The notes beneath the pieces are model-generated. The model was not told the DNA's origin. It was given only the letters and a program-made list of their open reading frames with translations, and made no database searches. A stretch of DNA of 37,416 nucleotides, from positions 1 to 37,416 of the forward strand of contig JAGWIL010000004.1 in assembly GCA_028866335.1 (NCBI GenBank), read 5' to 3'. The position numbers and the translations under genes were made by a program. The DNA is from Rhodospirillales bacterium (GTDB lineage: Bacteria > Pseudomonadota > Alphaproteobacteria > Acetobacterales > Acetobacteraceae). Of the stretch, positions 7,781-15,976 are shown piece after piece; position 1 is the first letter of the stretch; every line of letters starts with the position of its first letter.

Positions 7781-8462
7781 AGTGGGTCGGCACCCAAACC
7801 CAGCCGATACCCGTCTTGAAAACGAACTGGCCTTGCTGGACGGCGCGCGTTTCAACGGGACGTAGCTTGGTTTCCGGGGGCACCCAATGATACTGCCAGC
7901 TTCCCTCCTGCCAATGGCCAGGGAGGAGCGCCTTCGTGATCATCGGCACAGGCGGCGGTGGCGGCGCGGCAGCCGCTACGACAACCGGTGGAGCAGGGGG
8001 CGGTGCCGTGGTGGCCACGACAGGCGGCGCAGGGCTTGGTACCGGCTCCTGAGCGGCCCCGATCGCCATGCTGATCGCCGTAAGCCCACCCTGCCGGTCA
8101 CGTCGCCTCACCGCGTCACGGGCAAGCCGCACCTGGGCCAGGGCCTGTCCGCCCGGCGTCACGATCGCGCCATTCGGCGAGGCTCCATCGTTCAGCAGCC
8201 TTGTCTCGGCGGCTTCGAGATCCTGCCCGGCCTGATCATATCGACGGCCCGACACGGCCGTCTCAGCCGCTTCCAGGGGCGGCAAGGCCGAGATGTAATT
8301 GCCCGACGTAATGGCCGGCATCATCGGCATGGAGTTCCCCGCCCTTGGCGGGGGTAGGGGCGTGGACTGGACGGGAGCCAGCAGGTTGATGGGCTGCGCG
8401 AAGGCGCTTCCGCCTCCGCTGCACAACAACGCTCCGGCCAGCATCAAACTTCTCGCTTGCAT
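7770..8462 (-). CDS. Secreted Pro-rich protein with aromatic WVP repeats
   Basis: 230 residues; ATG 8462 follows AAAGGAG. Signal peptide residues 1-22 (ALLCSGGGSAFAQ). Next is an alpha-helical part with repeated AAET-x-x and ALAQVRLARDAVRRRD, reminiscent of one helical repeat. Then a 40-residue Pro/Ala/Val tract, and a C-terminal domain with PGHWQEGSWQYHWVPPE and GWVWVPTHYVN, resembling the short aromatic YxWxP-type repeats of secreted proteins. Likely periplasmic or outer-membrane-exposed. It sits between the coupling protein and relaxase genes. The function is not known to me. Confidence 0.75.
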   Translation of the reverse strand: MQARSLMLAGALLCSGGGSAFAQPINLLAPVQSTPLPPPRAGNSMPMMPAITSGNYISALPPLEAAETAVSGRRYDQAGQDLEAAETRLLNDGASPNGAIVTPGGQALAQVRLARDAVRRRDRQGGLTAISMAIGAAQEPVPSPAPPVVATTAPPPAPPVVVAAAAPPPPPVPMITKALLPGHWQEGSWQYHWVPPETKLRPVETRAVQQGQFVFKTGIGWVWVPTHYVN

Positions 8463-8482
8463 AGCGGACTCCTTTCACGATC

Positions 8483-8869
8483 TCAGGGGCGGTGCGGCCG
8501 TTTCGGGCGGTGCAGCATCAACTGACCAAGGCTGGGTTCCTGTGCCAGCAGCCATTCCTGGGCATCGCCGCGCGAGGCGAAAGCATGCTCGGGCAGAGGT
8601 AAATCGAGCGTTCGGCAGACCGCATGAATCTGGAGGATCTGGTCGGCGGTCGGTTGATCCTGCTCCAGCATCATCTTGGACTCGCGCCGCCACTCCAAGG
8701 TCAGCGCCTTGAGGTAGGGAATCCGTTCGGCGGGAACCATCACGGTGATCCGGACAATTCCGGCAGCGGCCTGACGCCCCCGGTAGACTTCGTTTTCCTG
8801 GGCGCGCTTGGCTGGCGGTCGTGGTGCCTCGGGCTTTCTTTTTGTCACCCCCGTTCCCCCTTTCGTCAC
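8483..8869 (-). CDS. Small basic cytosolic protein coupled to DotL gene
   Basis: 128 residues from GTG 8869, overlapping the coupling-protein stop as GTGA; a second GTG seven codons later is possible. The N-terminus is Lys/Arg/Pro-rich. The middle, IVRITVMVPAERIPYLKALTLEWRRE, looks like a beta strand plus helix such as in ribbon-helix-helix proteins. The C-terminus is LGQLMLHRPKRPHRP. No TM or signal. By position it might be a DNA-binding relaxosome component or an adaptor for the coupling protein; neither is proven. Confidence 0.65.
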   Translation of the reverse strand: MTKGGTGVTKRKPEAPRPPAKRAQENEVYRGRQAAAGIVRITVMVPAERIPYLKALTLEWRRESKMMLEQDQPTADQILQIHAVCRTLDLPLPEHAFASRGDAQEWLLAQEPSLGQLMLHRPKRPHRP

Positions 8870-11214
8870 GCAGCTTCCCCCCTCGGAATGTTGCTTCGCA
8901 GCGACCTCAACCGCTCGACGACCGACTGGACGCGGGCGATGAATTCGGCCTCGCTCATCAGGGGTGGCTCGACCCGGTTGATCCTGACGGAGCCCTCGTC
9001 ACGTTCGGCCAGAACGCGCATCGCCGTGTTGCGCGCCGCGGCAGCCGTGGCCCCCCCTAACTCCTCAACCGTCGCCAGGCGGCGGATCAGCGTCGCGTCC
9101 ACCGGGTCGGTCGGCCGGCCACCCGCGAAGGGGCCGGGCACGGGATCGGTACTCGCCACACGAAGCATCGGCGTCACCACCGTTGCGGGAGCGCCATCGG
9201 CGGGCTCGGCCGCGCGAGGCAGCTTGTCCGTTGCAAGCAGGGATACTTCGGTGAGCGCCGCATCCGCACAATCGAGGATCGAGCCGCCATCATTGGCGGC
9301 CCGCCGCATCCCGGCGGCAACGGCAGCGATGACCGGCGATGGTTCGGTCATGGCCTCGTCCATGCCGAGGGCCTTGCTGGCGATCAGTTTTGCCAGCTCA
9401 TCAGCTTTCTTGAGCCGATAGCGCATCTCTTGGGGATCGGGCTCCCGCAGCATGATCGTTCGGCCGAGGCGCTTCGGTCCGGTCTCGTCAAATTTCGCGT
9501 GGAAGACCCGTGCATAGACCCGTCGGCCACCGAACAGGACGATGGCCTCTCCCTCGATCAGCGAAGTCAGGTCCTGCCAATCAACCCGCGAGACGGGCCG
9601 CACCTCGGCATGGCGCGCCTCGCGATACGAGCCGTCTTCGCCACCCTGATAGGACGAGACCTGCGTGACATAGGTCTGGCCTGCCGTCTTCTCGATCCAT
9701 TCGCGGGTGCGGCCGGAATCCTGCTGGCGCATGGCGATGGTGAGATTAGCATTGCCGAGGATTGAAGCCGTGCGCTCTCCCAATCTCGCCCAGATGCCGG
9801 AGACTTCCTGGAAGCCCAACATGAAGCTGACGTTGAGCCCGCGACCTTGGCTCAGCATCGCGTCGAGGCCCGTCGTCGCATAATAAGCAAGCTCGTCGAG
9901 CACGACGGGGAAGGGCGAGGGTCCCATGCCGGGCTTGTCCTCATCCGTGTACTCGCCTTCGAGCGACAGACCGAGAAGCTGCGCCATCATGCCGCGCAGC
10001 GATGCGACGACCAACTTCCCAAGAGCCGCGAGCGTCGCTTCGGAGTTTTCGAGCGCCGGCAGATTCACGACCAGAATGCGTCGGTTGAGGACGATATCGC
10101 GCATGTCGATATCGCCTGATTCGACACAGAAGATGTGCCCTAAGCTGACGGCGAGCTTTGCAAAGATGCCGGTGAAATAGAATTGCGCGTAGCCGTGTTG
10201 CTTGGAAGGTTCGTCGCTTTTTTGCTTGTCCAACGGCAGGGACGAATCGAATCCGGGCAACTCTCCAAAGTAGGATTTGAGTGGCCAGATGATTTCTTCC
10301 GGGATGTCCGCACTGACATCGAGTTCGCGAACGACGCCGGTCTCCCTGTCGCGCAACAGCGCGATCTTTTCCATCGAGATCTTCCAGAGCCATTTCAGCT
10401 CGATCGAAAACCGGATCACCTCAATGTTGAGCGGCACGCCTCGCACGTCCCGCAACCACACCAGAACAGGCGCGATCGTGCCCATGAGGGCCACGGCGCG
10501 TTCCTTGAAAACGCCGTTGGCATCGTTGGAAGCGTTCTCGCCAAGCTGGCTCGCCAACAATTCGCGCAGCGCGTCGGCGTTGCCGATAGCGAAAGGGTTG
10601 AAGGTGTGCGAATCCTTGATGCCAGACGCCACCATGAAATTCAGCACGCGAACATCGTCCTCGCGGCCGAACCGCCTGGCGAGAGACAGCACTTTTCCGA
10701 ACAATGTCCGGTCTGCCTTGCCATCGACGAACACAAAGCCGCTGCCCTGGGCCAAGGCATTGGTCAACATGCTGAGGATCGCTGTCGTCTTGCCAGCGCC
10801 GGTCGTGCCGGGGATCGTCATATGCTGGCGCTGGTCGTCGGGGGTGATCCACAACTCCTGACCGGAAATGCTCCAGCCCAGAAAGAAGCTGCCATTGGCG
10901 ATACGCGGCTTGCGTGAGCCCGGCACCGGGTTGCCGTAGTCCTTGCGCTTTGCGGACCACGGCAAGCGCAGCGGCAAACGAGGCGCCCGCGTAAGGACCC
11001 AGAGGGCGTAGGCCGCCGCAAACGGGACGGTGATGTTGACCACCGCAGGCTCAAACCAAGTGACGCCGCCGGCCACCGCCAGAACGAGACCGGACGCGGA
11101 ACTCTGCAGCCCCTCGAAGAAACGGGTGGTGAAGGGCCGCGTATCGCGGAGGCTCTGAGCACCACTGCGCTCGAATTGCTCCTGCGGCCCAACGATCTCG
11201 CGTTGGACGGCCAT
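8866..11214 (-). CDS. dotL: Type IV coupling protein, DotL/IcmO/TrbC family
   Basis: 782 residues, close to DotL (783). Two TM segments (about 40-58 and 60-77) anchor it. Walker A GTTGAGKTT is at 136-144, Walker B VVLDEL at 437-442, and FVFVDGKADRTLF and RDIVLNRRILVVNLPALENS are typical of the TraD/TraG-like recognition domain. The C-terminal 150 residues are a variable tail, as in DotL, where adaptors bind. It is the ATPase that receives the relaxase-DNA complex and passes it to the channel. The gene lies 3 nt after a Pro-rich membrane protein gene and overlaps the next one. DotM and IcmJ, its usual partners, are encoded in other blocks of the window. Confidence 0.93.
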   Translation of the reverse strand: MAVQREIVGPQEQFERSGAQSLRDTRPFTTRFFEGLQSSASGLVLAVAGGVTWFEPAVVNITVPFAAAYALWVLTRAPRLPLRLPWSAKRKDYGNPVPGSRKPRIANGSFFLGWSISGQELWITPDDQRQHMTIPGTTGAGKTTAILSMLTNALAQGSGFVFVDGKADRTLFGKVLSLARRFGREDDVRVLNFMVASGIKDSHTFNPFAIGNADALRELLASQLGENASNDANGVFKERAVALMGTIAPVLVWLRDVRGVPLNIEVIRFSIELKWLWKISMEKIALLRDRETGVVRELDVSADIPEEIIWPLKSYFGELPGFDSSLPLDKQKSDEPSKQHGYAQFYFTGIFAKLAVSLGHIFCVESGDIDMRDIVLNRRILVVNLPALENSEATLAALGKLVVASLRGMMAQLLGLSLEGEYTDEDKPGMGPSPFPVVLDELAYYATTGLDAMLSQGRGLNVSFMLGFQEVSGIWARLGERTASILGNANLTIAMRQQDSGRTREWIEKTAGQTYVTQVSSYQGGEDGSYREARHAEVRPVSRVDWQDLTSLIEGEAIVLFGGRRVYARVFHAKFDETGPKRLGRTIMLREPDPQEMRYRLKKADELAKLIASKALGMDEAMTEPSPVIAAVAAGMRRAANDGGSILDCADAALTEVSLLATDKLPRAAEPADGAPATVVTPMLRVASTDPVPGPFAGGRPTDPVDATLIRRLATVEELGGATAAAARNTAMRVLAERDEGSVRINRVEPPLMSEAEFIARVQSVVERLRSLRSNIPRGEAA

Positions 11215-11217
11215 GCG

Positions 11218-11745
11218 TCAGCCTCCCAGACCGAAAGCATTCTGCGGCGGTGGTGCATTGCCCTGGCCGGGGGCCTGACCCGGTGCGGGCTCGACCTGCG
11301 GCTGCGCCTTGAGGTCGGCCGCGAGGTCGGGCGGCATCTGACCGCTGGGGGCCGGCGCTGCCGCCGGCGGCGCGCCAACGCTCGTCGCGGCAAGGGACGG
11401 GGAGGGCGGGGCCGGCGGCACGGACGGCGCTTGCGCCGGAAATGCCGTCGTCGCCGGGGGCGGGCCTTGGTCCGGTGCCGGAACCGGCGGCGGTGCAAGT
11501 GACGCCGTTTCGGCATTGGCGCTGTTGTGCCATTTGAGACTGCCGCCGAGGATCATACCGACGAGAAGCAGCGCAATGGCGCCACTCGACATCAAAAACC
11601 AGCGCCTGCGCGGGCGGGGCCGTGCCTCCATCTGCACGGCCTCATAGGAGAGCTGCAACGGTTCCCGTCGCGCAAAAGCCTCGGGAGGTCCGACGATCAC
11701 CTGCGCGGTCATACCGTCAGGAATGTCGAAGGTCATCAGTGCCAT
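11218..11745 (-). CDS. Bitopic inner-membrane protein with Pro-rich tail
   Basis: 175 residues; ATG 11745 follows AAGGAG by 8 nt. Cytosolic N-terminus of about 50 residues (MTFDIPDGMTAQVIVGPPE), one TM segment at about 51-68 (SGAIALLLVGMILGGSL), then a periplasmic tail dominated by Pro and Ala, ending in NAFGLGG. This bitopic layout with a proline-rich periplasmic arm resembles the N-terminal region of DotG/VirB10-type proteins but lacks their C-terminal domain. First gene of the coupling-protein/relaxase block. The role is unknown; a coupling-complex anchor is possible. Confidence 0.75.
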   Translation of the reverse strand: MALMTFDIPDGMTAQVIVGPPEAFARREPLQLSYEAVQMEARPRPRRRWFLMSSGAIALLLVGMILGGSLKWHNSANAETASLAPPPVPAPDQGPPPATTAFPAQAPSVPPAPPSPSLAATSVGAPPAAAPAPSGQMPPDLAADLKAQPQVEPAPGQAPGQGNAPPPQNAFGLGG

Positions 11746-11804
11746 TGTTTCAACTCCTTGCCCTGGCTATGAGCCCGATCCTGGCAGTCGGGACTGCGAA
11801 CGGG
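11746..11804 (-). promoter_or_regulatory. Leader element L5: near-exact motif and inverted repeats
   Basis: CCCGTTCGCA (minus, 11804-11795; one mismatch), about 18 nt after the dotM stop and 49 nt before ATG 11745. Inverted repeat GCAGTC-CC-GACTGC directly follows the motif. Unlike most other copies, the Shine-Dalgarno here is not in an obvious hairpin. Confidence 0.5.
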
Positions 11805-11822
11805 CGTCTAAATCACTGCGGC

Positions 11823-12983
11823 TCAGGCGCGATGCGCGTGGGCCCGTCGCAAAGATTCGATGGCGTTTGCGACTGACGGCCATGGGATCGGCCGCCCGGC
11901 GGCACGTTCGGAGGCCCAATGGTCGCGCGCGCCGACCGCCTCGACGCGCGCATTGGGGTGGGCGTAGCGTCCCAGGCCCTCGCTCTCGAAGCCCAAAGAA
12001 TGCAGCGCATACCAAAGCGGTCGGTCGATCAGCTTTGCCCACGCGAATTGGGCGGGCGCGAGCACGCCAGCGCGCAGCCTTGCGTGATTGAGCACCGCCA
12101 TCAAAGCCGGCGCCGTGTAGGCATGCCTTGCGGCTACCTGGGCCGCCTCTTCATGCCAACGCTGATCGCGGAGCAGCTCGTCAACTCTGCGGAGCGTGGT
12201 CGCCGGCACTGATAGTGTCCCATTCGGTCCCGACCGCCCTTCCTTGCGATCCGCGTCCAAGGCTGCCGAGATCTCGCCCAGCATGTTCACCGCATCATCG
12301 CGGCGCTCGACCATATGCAACGCGAAGGCCGCATAGAGGACGCGCGCGATCGGGCTGGCATCGGCCAAACCCGTCCAGATCGGACCGAGCTGCAACGACA
12401 AAGCGTCGAAGGCCCTTTTATCGTCGAAGGCCTTGCCTGATGGACAAACGAAGCGGTCCAGCCACTCATGGGCGGTCAGGGCATAGTCGGCCGGAAGCAA
12501 GGCATCCCGCTCGAGCCGAACCAAACTCAGCTTGCGCCGGACAAAGGCACGCGCCGCCGGAAACCGAAGCGCCTGCTCACGCAGCAATCCCTCAACATCA
12601 AAGACACGCTTGAACCGCGATGGCGCGGCCATGACAAAGCAAAGAATTGCCAGCAGGCCGATAAAGACAGCGGCCGGAGTGCGCACGAATGATCCGGTGG
12701 CGTGCAAAATCCCGTAGAGATCCGCCAGCGTCACTCCGGTCGGGTCGCTGAGCATCATCTGCTGATCGGCCACGCGAAAACGGTCTGTCACCTGATCGAG
12801 CCAGCCGATCTCGACATGGACCATCGCCATCACACCGCTGCTGATCTGAGCGTGATAATTGGTCCAGAGCAGATACCCGCCGACCCCAACGCCGACCAGA
12901 ATCACGATGAGGTTGAAAAGGGCGGTGTCATCGCTCGAAGGCCATGACCCTCGCCCACCGCCACGTTGCGGCTGCATCATCAT
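11823..12983 (-). CDS. dotM: DotM/IcmP/TrbA family inner-membrane coupling-complex protein
   Basis: 386 residues, close to Legionella DotM (380). TM segments are at about 22-40 and 107-128, then a large cytosolic domain. The family signature near the end is clear: FAWAKLIDRPLWYALHSLG followed by VEAVGARDHWASERAAGRPIPWP. Known role: DotM forms the coupling complex with DotL. The start is three consecutive ATG codons (12983, 12980, 12977); the first overlaps the transglycosylase stop, but GGAGG spacing would favour the second or third. Last gene of the DotD-DotC-DotB block, next to the block that encodes DotL. Confidence 0.9.
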   Translation of the reverse strand: MMMQPQRGGGRGSWPSSDDTALFNLIVILVGVGVGGYLLWTNYHAQISSGVMAMVHVEIGWLDQVTDRFRVADQQMMLSDPTGVTLADLYGILHATGSFVRTPAAVFIGLLAILCFVMAAPSRFKRVFDVEGLLREQALRFPAARAFVRRKLSLVRLERDALLPADYALTAHEWLDRFVCPSGKAFDDKRAFDALSLQLGPIWTGLADASPIARVLYAAFALHMVERRDDAVNMLGEISAALDADRKEGRSGPNGTLSVPATTLRRVDELLRDQRWHEEAAQVAARHAYTAPALMAVLNHARLRAGVLAPAQFAWAKLIDRPLWYALHSLGFESEGLGRYAHPNARVEAVGARDHWASERAAGRPIPWPSVANAIESLRRAHAHRA

Positions 12984-13531
12984 CCCCTCCGATCGGTTTG
13001 TCCTGCCGGGCTGTTGAGCGCCGACAGGTGGTTGTTCGATTTCTTTTGCGGCAGCGCCTCTAGCCTCAACGCCTGTTTCAAGACAGAGAGCATGTATTGC
13101 TGCTGATAAACGGGGTTATGCGAGTGATAGAAGGCGACGCCGCCCCACAGATCACCATGGGCCTCGTCCAGGCCCTTGCGCAGGATCCATGCACCGGCCT
13201 CGACATTGGCGCAGAAATTGTCCCGCAGAGCCTGGTAGGTAGCGTCCTTCGTCGCGTTCCAGTGAGCCGCGACCATCGGCACCCAAATCTGATTGACTTG
13301 CATCGGTCCAATATCGACCGTGCCGTTCGTGTTCTGGCTGACCGCGCCAAGCGTCCCGCCTTCGACGTTCAAAAGGATGAGCAGAAGCGCAGGCGGCTCA
13401 CGGTGGAGGTTGGCGGCGGCAAGGATACAGGACTGGATCGTCGCCGGCGTGACGGGCGCGGCCACCGCCGCCCGGGCATCGACCGCGATGGTAAGCAGAG
13501 TTGCCAGCGCAATGATGCCTGCCGCCTTCAT
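12980..13531 (-). CDS. VirB1-like lytic transglycosylase
   Basis: 183 residues; ATG 13531 shares a base with the previous stop (TGATG). Signal peptide to about residue 25 (AVDARAAVAA). The SLT fold is seen in ILLNVEGGTLGAVSQNTNGT, where the glutamate after NV is the likely catalytic residue, then VDIGPMQVNQIWVP and a helical end with GVAFYHSHNP. It would cleave peptidoglycan locally so that the secretion channel can span the wall. Its place between IcmT/unknown and DotM in an assembly operon fits. A cysteine pair (SCIL and FCAN) may form a disulfide in the periplasm. Confidence 0.88.
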   Translation of the reverse strand: MKAAGIIALATLLTIAVDARAAVAAPVTPATIQSCILAAANLHREPPALLLILLNVEGGTLGAVSQNTNGTVDIGPMQVNQIWVPMVAAHWNATKDATYQALRDNFCANVEAGAWILRKGLDEAHGDLWGGVAFYHSHNPVYQQQYMLSVLKQALRLEALPQKKSNNHLSALNSPAGQTDRRG

Positions 13532-13965
13532 CAGTGAGCCATTCCCGCGCGCCCTTTGGGCGCGCCGTCTGGCGAGTGTTCCAATCGGCTCACTGCCGCG
13601 CGCCAGAGCGTATTGAAGTCGCTGACGACGATCGCCCCGGGTCCGGAGACCTGGTGCATCGCTTCGATGGCGGACAGCATGACGGTCGCGAAAGTTCCAG
13701 CCCCGATGCTCTCAGCCCGATAGCCCAAAAGCGCCTTGTCATCGCGCGCGATCTGCAGGGCGAAGCCTTTACCCGTCAGATCCCGCCAAATGGCCTCCCC
13801 CGCCACAAGAAAGGCCGGGAGGAAGCCGCCCGGCGCGCTCGCCGCTGCCGCTGAGATTTCGAGACGTGATCGGCTAGCGGGGTCATCATAGACCACCGGT
13901 CGGCCGGTGCGCTCAAGCAGGACGCGCATGGTGCGGCCGACGCGATCGACATCGACAGCGCTCAT
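13531..13965 (-). CDS. Unknown protein in the IcmS-equivalent slot
   Basis: 144 residues from ATG 13965, overlapping the icmT stop as ATGA; the open frame continues far upstream but only through icmT and dotB out of frame. The protein looks globular, alpha/beta and cytosolic: VGRTMRVLLERTGRPVVYDD, then GGFLPAFLVAGEAIWRDLTG, ALQIARDDKALLGYRAESIG, VMLSAIEAMHQVSGPGAIVV. No TM, signal or cysteine. In Legionella icmS follows icmT, and in IncI plasmids traL follows traK. Position alone suggests an equivalent, and I see no sequence proof of homology. Confidence 0.7.
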   Translation of the reverse strand: MSAVDVDRVGRTMRVLLERTGRPVVYDDPASRSRLEISAAAASAPGGFLPAFLVAGEAIWRDLTGKGFALQIARDDKALLGYRAESIGAGTFATVMLSAIEAMHQVSGPGAIVVSDFNTLWRAAVSRLEHSPDGAPKGRAGMAH

Positions 13966-14210
13966 GAGAAGCGCCTCCGGCGCCATGCAGGGACTGCCGT
14001 CCTGACCCTGCCGGCGATCCAGCGCCGCACGGTTCGGACAAGAGCCGGCAACGTCAGGCCGAAGAAGGAAATCAGCGAGAAGAAAACGAAACCAGCGATG
14101 GCGATATAGAGTGTCGTCCATGACCAGTAGACCGCAGCTAGCACCACGGGCAGGCACGCGCGCGCGTCCAGCATCAGAACCCGAACCGGTTGGCCCGTAT
14201 TGCGCCACAT
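13962..14210 (-). CDS. icmT: IcmT/TraK family membrane protein
   Basis: 82 residues, the usual size for IcmT (86). ATG 14210 is one base after the dotB stop. The family pattern is recognisable: MWRNTGQPVRVLMLDARACLP, a hydrophobic stretch of two close TM segments (VVLAAVYWSWTTLYIAIAGFVFFSLISFFGL), then VRTVRRWIAGRVRTAVPAWRRR. IcmT is a small inner-membrane component of type IVB systems; in Legionella it affects pore function. It is completely covered out of frame by a longer open frame, so simple callers could miss it. Confidence 0.85.
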   Translation of the reverse strand: MWRNTGQPVRVLMLDARACLPVVLAAVYWSWTTLYIAIAGFVFFSLISFFGLTLPALVRTVRRWIAGRVRTAVPAWRRRRFS

Positions 14211-14211
14211 C

Positions 14212-15363
14212 TCAGCCGATCTCCCTCAGTTCAAAGGCTGCGGTCTCCTCGGTGATGAGGCCCGCCTCCAAAGCATTGCGGATGGATTTTGCGTAGGACT
14301 GGCCTTGTTCCTCGACGGCGACGCGCGTCAGTTCCGGCCACTCCGCCGGGTCGGTGCGCAGAAATTTCCGACGAAGATCGGAATCGAAGGCGAGGAACTC
14401 GCGAAGAGCCGTGCGGCGACCATCAGCGGACCGCGTCAGGCGTTGGTTGATGACCAGCCTTAGCGACTGCGCCACGGCCGAGACGAGATTGTCGCGCTCA
14501 TCCGCCGGGCAGAGGCTTGTGATGCGCTGCATCGTCAACGCCACGTCATTGGCATGGATCGTCGTCGTTACGACGTGGCCGGAAATTGCGGCCTGGATGG
14601 AGGCGGCCATCGTCTCCCCGTCGCGGCATTCACCGACATTGATGTCAGTTGGTTCGCGCCGCATGGCACCGCGCACGAACGCTGCGAAACTGGGTAGGTC
14701 GCGGGGGATCTCGCTCTGATTGATCGTGGATGATGGCCCGCGAACGCGCTCCAGCAGGAACTCGACCGGCGCGGCGCCCTCGACGATATTGTAGTGTCCC
14801 GCCGGGTCTTGCAGCTTGGCGACAGTCATCCCTGCGATCAGCGTCGATTTGCCCGAGCCGGTTGCCCCGCCGACGATGATGAAGCCCTGGCGGGGCTTGG
14901 AGGCTTCGAGGATGCCAGACTCCACGCGCTGCTGTTCGAGGCTTGCGGGAAGATCCGCGATCGGTCGCAGAACGACGTTGCCGCCGGTTTGCCGGAAGGT
15001 TCGGGTCGAAGTGCCGTTCAGCCGGAACCGGAGCCGTGTCGAGCGGTCGATCTGGATCGCATATGCCGTATCGAAATCCGTGCCACCTTGCAGACGCGCC
15101 ATGGCATCCGCGCCGTAGAGATGGTTGACGATATGACTGAACTCGATCTCGTCGATCGGGTGCTCGGTGACGCGAAGATTTTGACCGTGGATCGAAACCC
15201 ACACAGGATGACCCGTCTGAAAATGAACGCGGGACGCCCCTTGGCGGTAAGCCCAGGTCAGGACGGAATCGAGGCCGGGGGCACTCTTCCGTGCCTCTGC
15301 GACCCAGCGCAGCCCGCGGGTCCTGTCCGGCCATTCGATACCGTGGTCGGACCCGTCAAACAC
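14212..15363 (-). CDS. dotB: DotB/TraJ family PilT-like secretion ATPase
   Basis: 383 residues from GTG 15363, behind GGGAGG with 5-nt spacing and overlapping the previous stop by 8 nt; GTG 15369 and TTG 15423 are weaker alternatives. DotB is 377 residues. Walker A GGATGSGKST is at about 165-174, the Asp/Walker B region is YNIVEGAAPVEFLL, the conserved arginine region is GAMRREPTDINVGECRD, and the His box is GHVVTTTIHAND. The N-terminal PAS-like domain includes GASRVHFQTGHPVWVSIHGQ. Known role: a hexameric cytosolic motor that docks on DotO. It heads the DotB-IcmT pair. Confidence 0.93.
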   Translation of the reverse strand: MFDGSDHGIEWPDRTRGLRWVAEARKSAPGLDSVLTWAYRQGASRVHFQTGHPVWVSIHGQNLRVTEHPIDEIEFSHIVNHLYGADAMARLQGGTDFDTAYAIQIDRSTRLRFRLNGTSTRTFRQTGGNVVLRPIADLPASLEQQRVESGILEASKPRQGFIIVGGATGSGKSTLIAGMTVAKLQDPAGHYNIVEGAAPVEFLLERVRGPSSTINQSEIPRDLPSFAAFVRGAMRREPTDINVGECRDGETMAASIQAAISGHVVTTTIHANDVALTMQRITSLCPADERDNLVSAVAQSLRLVINQRLTRSADGRRTALREFLAFDSDLRRKFLRTDPAEWPELTRVAVEEQGQSYAKSIRNALEAGLITEETAAFELREIG

Positions 15364-15976
15364 CGTCACCTCCCGCTTCGACAGGATGGGCCGCTCGGCT
15401 TGAGAGAATGACGGCCCGCCCAAGACCAGGCGGAGCCATTTTGAGTTCTACCAGCCGGGAGGGCGCGCTTTGCGGAAGTTCGGCGCAAACGTCGCGGACA
15501 CGATCGCCGCCCCTATTTCGAAGCACATCTGCCAGCGTCGCCACCTCCGCACTTGGATCGGCGGAGATAATTTCACGAATTTGCAGGCGCAGCTTCAGGG
15601 GAACCGCGTTTCCGACCTGACCTTGGAGGCAGCGCTGCGCTTCCTCTAGGCGTCGCCGGATTTCAGAAATAGGGAGACCGGTGGGCATCCGATATCCCGC
15701 CCCCGCATCCATCTCCGCTCCAGCGGGAAAGAACTTCAGACGCCAATCGCGATACTCATCGGTGGTAGCAAATTGCGTTTCGAAGATCGCTCCGAGGCTT
15801 GCCCCTACCGAGACGTATTCCTCCCACATTTGCTCACGCACATGGCTCGGCAACCCGTCATACGCCTGATCGTTGACCTGTCTCTTCAGATCATCGAAGC
15901 GGGCCGACGCCTGCTCCCAGGTTTCTGCCCAGTCGGGCTCGAAGCTCAGCAATGGGAGGACGGGGAGCCCACTCAT
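15356..15976 (-). CDS. Unknown cytosolic protein between dotC and dotB
   Basis: 206 residues from ATG 15976, which overlaps the dotC stop (ATGA). It is soluble and charged, with helices (AETWEQASARFDDLKRQVND, EIRRRLEEAQRCLQGQV) and a C-terminal half that reads like a helical DNA- or protein-binding domain (LRLQIREIISADPSAEVATL ADVLRNRG). In IncI plasmids traI (dotC) is followed directly by traJ (dotB), so this is an insertion relative to that layout. It overlaps dotB and should be co-translated with it, making a DotB-associated role plausible. Family not recognised. Confidence 0.7.
   Translation of the reverse strand: MSGLPVLPLLSFEPDWAETWEQASARFDDLKRQVNDQAYDGLPSHVREQMWEEYVSVGASLGAIFETQFATTDEYRDWRLKFFPAGAEMDAGAGYRMPTGLPISEIRRRLEEAQRCLQGQVGNAVPLKLRLQIREIISADPSAEVATLADVLRNRGGDRVRDVCAELPQSAPSRLVELKMAPPGLGRAVILSSRAAHPVEAGGDGV

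Noticed and set aside
10183..10917. Plus-strand open frames opposite dotL, dotO and icmJ
   Set aside because: All are shadows of GC-rich genes with strong motifs on the minus strand and have no ribosome sites.
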